Source: Tenrec ecaudatus
Lineage: Eukaryota; Chordata; Mammalia; Afrosoricida; Tenrecidae
DNA: 64,000 nt
Direction of reading: 5' to 3'
NCBI RefSeq assembly: GCF_050624435.1
Contig: NC_134536.1
Coordinates: forward strand, 8,870,758-8,934,757
The notes beneath the pieces were generated by a model. The model did not search any database, had not been told where the DNA came from, and saw only the letters and a list, made by a program, of their open reading frames with translations. Below are positions 56,590 through 64,000 of the stretch, in pieces (position 1 is the stretch's first letter; each line of letters opens with the position of its first letter). The position numbers and the translations under genes were made by a program.

Positions 56590-56808
56590 CATCACTTTAA
56601 AAAATGATGATGGAATCTGGATTAGGGTTACATTATATCTGTATATTGTTTTGAGTTCTGATATTTTCTTGTTAACTCATCCTATCTATGTGCATGATAT
56701 GCTCTTGCATTTATATAGGTCTTGTCTTGTAATTGTGTTTTGAAGTTTTCTTCGTATGTCTTCTGTTTCTCTGGTTAGATTTATTCCTAAGTGTTGTATC
56801 TTTTACAG
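56590..56808 (-). mobile_element. Old L1 ORF2-derived fragment, antisense
   Basis: TTATATAGGTCTTGTCTTG and TTAGATTTATTCCTAAGTGTTG are reversed pieces of a conserved stretch of L1 ORF2. It abuts a SINE 3' end at 56806. Confidence 0.6.
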
Positions 56809-56882
56809 GAGAAGTCTAGCGTGTCCTATAGGGTCGCTATGAGTCAGAATCTACTCAGTGGTAGTGAGTTTGGTTTGGGGCT
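56806..56882 (+). mobile_element. AfroSINE 3' end, sense
   Basis: GTCCTATAGGGTCGCTATGAGTCAG and GGTAGTGAGTTTGGTTTGGG; a 5'-truncated insertion at the edge of an old L1 fragment. Confidence 0.82.
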
Positions 56883-57705
56883 CTACTTTACCAAGCATGA
56901 CGTCCACTTTGTTTGTTTTTTGAGGGGTGAAAATTCCATAAAATGATAATCATGTGGCCATAGTTTATGAAGCCCCAATGTGTCAAAACCAACACATTAG
57001 GACAGAATGTTCTAATCCATGCTACTTATCCAGTCAATATCTCCAAGCATTCTAATTATATGAAAAGTCTGTCCCTTTGTAAATGTGGAGAGAAGCACAA
57101 AGCATTATGACTTTGAAGCCAACTGAACCAGAAATCAAGAACTACATCTCCCTGTTTTTAAGTGAAACCATAGAAGCCAGACTGAGACATCATCCTCTTT
57201 CGATAGATCAGATGTGCTGACAAAGGAAAGCCCAGAGTGGGGCGAGACTCCACAGAGGGCTCCCATCCTGCCTGTGTTGAAAGATATAGTACAAAGTAGA
57301 AACACCATTCAAAACAACTACTTAAGTGATTACCGCAACCGTGACCTCACTTAGCTGCTGCGCACATCCGCATTCATCGCATTGCATGGTTTCCAGCGTT
57401 GGGATAATCTGCTTGTAATTGCGAGGGCTGTTCTGGTCTCAAATATCAGAAACCAACTCTAGAGCTAATCTGAATGAAAAGGGCATTTGCTGGAGGGAAG
57501 AAAGTATTTTACAGAATTCTCAGGAGCTTGGACATCCACATTTGGAAAGGGTAGGATTTAGGCGGCTCTAATGATGTGGAAAATATGGGTCAGCTCTTTA
57601 ACATGCTGTCCCTAATATGGCCCAGTACCAACAATTGTCGCTTGCTGCCCCCCCCCCTTTCTTCAAAATCCCAATTTTCTGTCTTCAATTACTTATCTTC
57701 TTCTA
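56883..57705. other. Unique intergenic DNA, no feature
   Basis: No gene signature. A poly-C run is present at 57650-57658. Confidence 0.45.
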
Positions 57706-58112
57706 CCTTAGTTTCTCGGGGCTGCTGTCACAAAGTACCACAAACTGAGTGGCTTATAAGAACAGAAATTTGCTCTTGGTTCTGGACTTTGGGAATCTGG
57801 AGTGAGGGTGTCCGGCATATCAACTCCTTCCCAGAGCTCTGAGGGAGAATCGGCTTCCAGCATCTCTAGGCACTCTGTGCTTTGTAGAGCACGCCAACCT
57901 CTGCCTCCATCTAGAAGCCATCTTCCCACTTCATGTGTCTGTGTGGCTGCTGTGTACACTAGTCATATAGGGTTAGAGATCATTCCACTCCAGGATGACC
58001 TTATGTCAACTGGTAACATCTTCAAAGACCCTGCTTCCAAACAAGGTCGCAATTATTGATACTGGGTGTTAGAACTTTAGTGTGTCATGTTGAGGGACAC
58101 AGTTCAACCAAT
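57706..58112 (-). mobile_element. MLT1-like MaLR LTR, antisense
   Basis: On the minus strand it reads GAACTGTGTCCCTCAACATG, then the CAGGGTCTTTGAAGATGTTA segment and, at the end, GGTACTTTGTGACAGCAGCC. This is the full order of an MLT1 LTR, ancient and diverged. Confidence 0.75.
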
Positions 58113-58189
58113 TGACTAATCAGCTTTGTTCCTTAGTATGTATCTTCGTCTGGCATGTTATACCAATTGCAAAAGTTCAAATGTAAGTG

Positions 58190-59143
58190 CAGGTTGAAGA
58201 TGAGGAAAATTAAATAAGTCCACAAGCTCCAAAATGCAACCTTGAGTCGATTTCAGCTGAATGTTGAGCCCATCACTGAACACGCCGGACAGAAGGCTTG
58301 ATGGGCTGTGGGACGACATCAAGCATCAGACTTGAAGAAAGCAAACGTTCATTAAAAGACAGGGAAACCCCCACCACTCCACTCCACCACCACACCACCA
58401 CCACCCACCACCACCACCACACCACCACCACCACCACCTCCACCACCTCCACACCACCACCACCACACCACCACCACCACCACCACCACACCACCACCCC
58501 ACCACCACCACCACCACCACCACCACCACCCACCACCACCACCACCACACCACCACCACCACCACACCACCACCACCACCACCACACCACCCCACCACCA
58601 CCACACCACCACCATACCACCACCACCACCACCCACCACCACCACCACCACCACCACCACCACCACCCACCACCACCACCACCACCACCACCACCACCCC
58701 ACCACCACCACCACCACCACACCACCACCATACCACCACCACCACCACCCACCACCACCACCACCCCACCACCACCACACCACCACCATACCACCACCAC
58801 CACCACCCACCACCACCACCACCCCACCACCACCACCACCACACCACCACACCACCACCACACCACCACCCCACCACCACCACCCACCACCACCACCACC
58901 ACCTCCACACCACCACACCACCACCACCACCCCAAAAAAATAAATAAATAAAATAAAAATAAAAGACAGGGAAGAAAGAAAAAATCAGCGTGGATGTCAG
59001 AAGAGACTGAAACTTGCTCTTAATTGTGGAGTGGCTAAGGCACATGAAAGAAATAACCAAGTCAAAGAGCTGAACAGAAAATTTCAGAGGGCAGCTCTGG
59101 TAGACAAACTGAAATATTCTAAGGAAATGTACAACAGCCTGTT
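58190..59143 (+). mobile_element. RTE-type LINE segment, sense, interrupted by a CCA-repeat insert
   Basis: Matches the sense RTE at about 27570-27880: GCTGTGGGACGACATC, AGAAAGCAAACGTTC, AAAAGACAGGGAAGAAAG, GTGGATGTCAGAAG. The insert at 58367-58959 splits it. It ends facing an oppositely oriented RTE segment. Confidence 0.8.
58367..58959 (+). repeat. CCA/CAC-repeat insert with poly(A) tail and target duplication
   Basis: About 565 bp of irregular CCA/CAC triplets with occasional CCC or T interruptions, then AAAAAAATAAATAAATAAAATAAAAA. It is bounded by TAAAAGACAGGGAA at 58353-58366 and 58960-58973. The left side reads ATT/AAAAG, an L1-endonuclease-type site. This is the signature of retroposition rather than simple local expansion. 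The opposite strand is TGG-rich. Open frames of His/Thr/Pro or Trp/Gly/Val here are artefacts. Confidence 0.85.
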
Positions 59144-59149
59144 ATGTAC

Positions 59150-61170
59150 TGCTGCAAGCATTGTAGGGTGAGCTTCGGCAAGATCTTGCTTGCATGTGAT
59201 ATCTTTGACAGTCTTCTATCATTTGAGCATTCTGGTGGGTCACCTTTCTTTGGAATGGGTACAAATATGGATCTCTTTCAGTCAGTTGGCCAAGTAGCTG
59301 TCTTCTTCCAAATTTTTTGGCATAGACCAGTGAGTATTTCCGCTACATCATTAGCTGTTGAAACACTTCAGTTAGTATTCCATCAATTCCTCGAGCCTTA
59401 TTTTTAGATAATACGTTCAGTGCAATTTGAAATTCTTTCTTCATTACCATTGAATTTTTACCATATGTTACCTTCTGAAATGGTGGAATGTTCACTAGTT
59501 CTTTTGATGCAGTGACTCTGTGTATTCCTCCCATCTCCTTTGGATGTTTCCTGTATCATTCAGTATTTTGTCCATAGAATCTTTCAATATTACAACTGGA
59601 GGCTTGACACTTGATTGATTTTTTCAGTTTATTATACGCTAAGCATGTTCTTCCTTTTTCACAGTAATGTTTTGTTTCGCCTCCTGAGCAGCCTTTTGAA
59701 ATTATCATCTGTTCTGCTCTTCATTTCTTCCACTATGCTGTAGCTACTCTGCAAGTAGCAGCCAGGTCCCGAGACGCTGCTGACATCCACTCGGTCTTTT
59801 CTTTCCCCTCTTTTCCATGACCTTTTGCCTGCACTGTGTGTGATGGTCTTGTCCTCTCACAGCTCATCGGGTCTTCTGTCATCAGTGTTCAGTGCTTCGA
59901 CTCTGCTCTTGAGATGTTCCCCAAATCCAGGGCGGGTAGACTCATCATAATTTGGCTCTTGAGGACTTGTTTTAATTTTCTTCAACTTCAAGCTGAACTT
60001 ACATGTGAACCATTGATGGTCTGTTCCTCAGTCGACCCTGGCCCAGTTTTAGCTATTGATGTTGGGCCTCTCCATCGTCTCTTCCCACAGAATTAGTCAG
60101 GTTTATTTCTGTGTGTTGCATCTGGAAAAGTCCCTGTGTAGAGCCGCCTTTTGTTTGTTGGAAACTGGTATTTTTGATGAAGAAGTCATTGGTCTTTCAA
60201 AATTCTATCATGAGATCTGCAGCTTCATTTCTGTTACCAAGACTAAAAATGTCCAATTAATGTTCCTTTCTCCTTGTTTCCAACTTTTGCATTCCAATCC
60301 CAATCATGATCAATGCATCTTGATTGATATTTGACCAGTTTCAGACTGAAGACTTCGTAGATTCAATTTCTTCATCACTAACTTTTGTGGTTGTGCATAC
60401 ATTTGAATAATAGTTGTATTGGCTGGATTTCCTTAAGGCAGATAGATAGAATCCTATCATAGACAGCATTGGGCCTCAAGACATCTCTTGAAATGTCCTT
60501 TTTGGCAAAGCTATTTCTCTTGATTGTGTCATTCCCAGCAGAGCAAACCATATGATTACCTGATTCAATATGGCCAATACCAGTCCATTTCAGCCCATTA
60601 ACACTTAGAATATTGATCTCTCTTTGTTCCGTTTCATTTTTATTGACTCCAATTTTCCTACATTTATCCTGTGTACAATCCAATTTCCAATTATTAATTG
60701 ATGTCTGCAGCTCTTTCTTCTCATTTTGAGTCATGCCCCCTCAGCAAATGAAAGTCCCAAAGGCTTTACTTCTGCAGGCTCTATTCCATCTAGAGTAGTA
60801 CGGTTGATTCTCCTTTGAGAAGGCAAACCTCCCTCGTTCATATTTTGAGTGCCTTCCGAGATAAGGGGCTCATCTTCTGGCACTCTCCCTGACATTGTTC
60901 CTATTCATTAGATTTTCAGTAGCTGACAATGTTTTGATAGTATCCATAGGGATGCTTCAGTAACTAATTCACCTGGAGTAGACATCATATTCCTCCTTCA
61001 TAGACTGCCATTAGCCTGGAAGCTCAGCTGAAAACTGTTCACTTTGGGTGACCCTGCTATTATTTAAAATGCCTGTTACAAAGCTTTCAACATCACAGCA
61101 ACACACAAGCCGCCACCGAAGGATGACCGACAGACAAATGGTGACGATTTGCATCTACACGCCCCATAGC
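59150..61170 (-). mobile_element. RTE/BovB-type LINE, antisense, lacking its 3' end
   Basis: On the minus strand it reads from near the element's 5' end (61170) through the endonuclease (AATGGACTGGTATTGGCC near 60590) to the early reverse transcriptase domain, where it stops at 59150 (equivalent to about 28690 in the copy at 26765). Frames are broken throughout. RTE copies are normally 5'-truncated, so a missing 3' end suggests a rearrangement. Confidence 0.82.
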
Positions 61171-61322
61171 TATCTTGAGATCACACTTTATTCAAGCAGT
61201 AAAGGAGTCCGACTCTCAGGAACTCACATCACTAAGGGGTGGAGGTTGCTCTTTTTAAATGCCATGTTTTATTTTATTTATGAATGATATCAAAAAAGCA
61301 TGTTATCTTTACTAAGAATCTT

Positions 61323-61485
61323 ACTATGGAGCCTCGGTGGTATAGTGGTTATGAGTTGGGCTGAGAGCTGCATGGTCGACAGCTCAAAACTACCAGAAGC
61401 TCTGAGGGAGAAAGATTGGACTTTCTACTCCTGTAAACGGTCTTGGAACCCCACAGGAGGTTTCTATGAGTCAGCATTGACTTAA
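61323..61485 (+). mobile_element. AfroSINE, sense
   Basis: TATGGAGCCTCGGTGGTATAGTGGTTATG (tRNA-like head), GGTCGACAGCTCAAAACTACC and TTCTATGAGTCAGCATTGAC. Confidence 0.87.
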
Positions 61486-61619
61486 TTATATCATAGTTTG
61501 TAATGATACTTCAGCGAGAACAAGTCTATGTCAAATGTTGCCTAATTTTAAAATATACATATTGGCTTACTATTTTATGACATCGTGATTTTAAATCTCT
61601 CTGTAAGCCCATTTTATCT

Positions 61620-61720
61620 CACTGCTGTTAGGTGCCATTGAGAGGGGCCTAGCTCAGGGTGACCTCACCGGTAACAGGACGAAATGCTGCCTGCTCCTGC
61701 ACTATCACCATGGGCACCTG
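61620..61720 (-). mobile_element. RTE-type 3' end, antisense
   Basis: CTGCTGTTAGGTGCCATTGAG, AACAGGACGAAATGCTGCC and TCCTGCACTATCACC; a short diverged copy. Confidence 0.7.
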
Positions 61721-61819
61721 TTTCTTTACTTAGTTTCAGGGGTGCCTTGGCTGAAAAGCTGAAAATCTCCAAGGATGAGTAGGTCCAACGGGAAGAAAGA
61801 TGCCATTTGTCTAGTTTTA

Positions 61820-62345
61820 TTGAATTACAGTACACTCGCCAACCCCACTCGCAATTACACCGTGGTCTCTCATTGGAATCCGGCCAGCATCCTCTCTGAT
61901 GCCAAACAGTTGTTCTTGCCGACTAATGAGAGCGTGCTCCATTTTCTACAACGTTAATAAGTGGCCTGAAAGCCTGCAAATTGAATTTGGGACGTTTTAA
62001 ACAGATTAGGAACTCTGCTTCCAGCTCTTTCACGTGGGCGAATACGAAAAATGGTTCTCAAGCGGGCACACACCTTGCTCGGTGACAAAAATCGCATGGT
62101 GTTTCCCAGCTCTCTCGCGCGCGTTTCTGTTGAAAAGAAGGGCAATGCTGACAACACGCTCAAGGTTGAGATAGCTGCCTCGAATCTTGAAGGGCCAGCC
62201 TGCGGCCGGTGTGCTTGGAGTTTCAGAGGTATCTACTAGGTATCGTGACTTTGAAAACAATTTGTCATGTCAAAAAACACCAACAGATCTGGAAGTCTGT
62301 TTTGCATAAGAAAACTTAGTGACTCATCCTTGGAGCCCAACAACT
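61820..62345. other. CpG-containing unexplained segment
   Basis: Unlike its AT-rich, CpG-poor surroundings, 61990-62240 keeps many CpGs (for example CACGTGGGCGAATACG, TCTCTCGCGCGCGTTTC, TGCGGCCGG). It matches no repeat I recognise. Open frames of 62-76 codons on both strands lack motifs. It could be a conserved regulatory element, an unmethylated patch or an exon of an unknown transcript. Confidence 0.45.
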
Positions 62346-62362
62346 TTAATTGCAGACTTTTC

Positions 62363-63326
62363 CTTTTTTAAATTTTATTTATTTTTAATCATTTTATTGG
62401 GGGCTCATACAACTCTTAATCACAATTCATACATACATCCATTGTCTCGAGCACATTTGTACATATGTTGCCATCCTCCTTTTCAAAGCATTGTCTTCCT
62501 ACTTAAGCCCTTGGTATCAGCTCCTCATTTTCCCCCTCCCTTCCTGCTCTCCCCTCCCTCATGAACCCTTGATCACTTATAAATTATTATTATTTTTTCA
62601 TGTCTTGCCCTGTCCGATGTCTCCCCCCACCCCCTTGTCTGTTGTGCATCCCCTGGAAGGGGGTTATAGATAGGTCATTGTGATCGGTTCCCCTTTCTCC
62701 CCCCATTTTTCCCTTACCCTCCTGGTATGGCTACTCTCAATATTTGTCCAGGGGAGTTTATCTGTCCTGGATTCTCTATGTTTCCACCTCTTATCTGTAC
62801 CTATGGACATGCTCTGGTCTAGCTGGGTTTGTAAGGTAGAATTAGGGTCATGATAGTGGGGGGAGGAAGCATTAAAGAACCAGAGGAAAGCTGTATGTTT
62901 CATTGGTGCTACACTGCACCCTGACTGCCCCGTCTTCTCCCCACGACCCTTCTGTAAGGGGATGTCCAATTGCTTATAGATTGGCTTTGGGCCTCCACTC
63001 CATACTCCCTTCCCCCACCTCATTCACATTATGATTTTTTGCATTGGTTCTTTGATGCCTGATACCTGATCTCATCGACACCTCATGATCACACAGGCTG
63101 GTGTGCTTCCTCTATGTGGGTTTTGTTGTTTCTCAGCTAGATGGCCGCTTGTGTATCTTCAAGCCTTTAAGACCCCAGATGCTATATCTTTTGATAGCTG
63201 GGCACCATCTGCTTTCTTCACCACATTTGCTTATGCACCTGCTTTTTCTTCAGCAATCGTGTCTGGAAGGTGAGCATCTCAGAGTGCCAGATTGTTAGAA
63301 CAAAGTGTTCTGTGTTGAGGGTATAC
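62363..63326 (-). mobile_element. 5'-truncated L1-type insertion, antisense, single-module copy
   Basis: About 960 bp with the 13-bp duplication TTGCAGACTTTTC (62350-62362 and 63327-63339). It has one copy of the central module (63060-63320), so it serves as the reference for the tandem forms and for the interrupted copy at 32052. Confidence 0.9.
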
Positions 63327-63339
63327 TTGCAGACTTTTC

Positions 63340-63732
63340 TATGAGAACTTGGAAGCCTCTGTGCAATGCAGAAGGTTTTTGTGGTCATTCCCCATCTCCT
63401 TACAAGTTCTTGCACATGATACGACTTGAGACTTTCAGCTCAGGCAGCTTTACTGAGCTATACCTGATATACAGTAAATAACACCTACCTGATGTGTTCA
63501 GACAAAAACACACAGCCCTGTAACTATCATAACAATGAAAATAATTAATATATCCATCCAGCCCCTCCACACCAGAGTTTCTTCACGCTGCTTTATACTC
63601 CATCCTTGGCCCGCATCTCCAGCATCCTTCCTGTCATTGTAGATGAGTTTGTATTTTTTTTAATTTCTAGAAATTCAATTGGAATTTCAAATCGAGTATG
63701 ACATACTCATTTTTGTCTGGCTGTGTCCTAGG
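63340..63732. other. No recognised feature
   Basis: AT-rich unique sequence between an L1-type target duplication and the terminal solo LTR. Confidence 0.45.
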
Positions 63733-64000
63733 TGTGGTAGTTACACAATTTCATGTCAACTTGATAAAAGAATGAAGGGACAGAGTCTAGCCTGTCAATG
63801 AGGTCACAGCCTGATGATCCCTCCTTGTGGGCGTGGCCTCTCATGAGGATTCTAGGAACTTCCTGTCATCAGAAGAGTCAGGCCACACACACAGACACCT
63901 CTCTGTATACCTTCCTGTTGACAAGCCATATAGAGCCACACTGATGGTAGCCAGAACACTGGAGATGCAACCACTGCCATTGGACCTAGAGGACTTTCCA
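63733..64000 (+). mobile_element. Solo ERV-L-type LTR, sense, cut by the window end
   Basis: Begins TGTGGTAGTTACACAATTTC and runs to the last base, matching the first half of the LTRs at 2553 and 41987. Whether an internal region follows cannot be seen. Confidence 0.8.

Noticed and set aside
58298-58951. Long open frames on both strands (more than 200 codons) across the CCA tract
   Set aside because: They encode only His/Thr/Pro or Trp/Gly/Val runs and exist in several frames at once because a triplet repeat has few stops.
22300-64000. Looked for EZR or other downstream genes in synteny
   Set aside because: No exon-like conserved protein segment was found in either orientation.

Overview
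The window is mammalian nuclear DNA. The host is most likely an Afrotherian, and a tenrec (Echinops-like) or golden mole is my best guess. This rests on about 25 copies of a tRNA-derived SINE with the AfroSINE body and 3' end, its partner RTE/BovB-type LINE (shared 3' end, poly-CAA tail), L1-type 3' UTR repeats ending in CCAATAAAATGATTT, ERV-L and MaLR LTRs, and one SPIN/URR1-like hAT element, a family reported in tenrec among afrotherians. The species is an inference. There is no bacterial, phage or CRISPR content.

One protein-coding gene is recognised: RSPH3 (radial spoke head protein 3), complete on the + strand from its ATG at 5691 to its TGA at 22097. I could place eight coding exons. 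All junctions are GT-AG and in phase, giving 1,242 nt and 413 aa. A CpG-rich promoter (about 5050-5850) carries an RFX X-box, an ETS site and an NRF1-like site, as expected for a motile-cilium gene. A poly(A) signal lies at 22232. The introns hold SINEs, RTE 3' ends, a solo LTR, two hAT elements and a tRNA-Phe pseudogene.

Upstream (1-4980) and downstream (22250-64000) I see no other functional gene, only layered retroelements in unique sequence. Downstream landmarks are: a nearly full-length RTE LINE (26765-29876) carrying an L1 insertion; a nest at 32052-38494 in which an antisense L1-type element was later hit by a solo LTR and by a defective ERV-L provirus (34183-38121, with RT, RNase H, integrase and dUTPase relics); L1-type elements at 47604-48921, 50367-52620, 54806-55123 and 62363-63326; a CCA-repeat tract of about 0.6 kb (58367-58959) with the hallmarks of retroposition; and opposed RTE segments at 58190-61170.

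I did not find a convincing new biological system. The strongest leads are structural. The ERV-L provirus keeps a 5-bp target duplication but only about 10 bp of its 5' LTR. The CCA-repeat insert has a poly(A) tail and a 14-bp target duplication. The L1-type non-coding element has internal tandem units. An unexplained CpG-rich segment lies at about 61990-62240.
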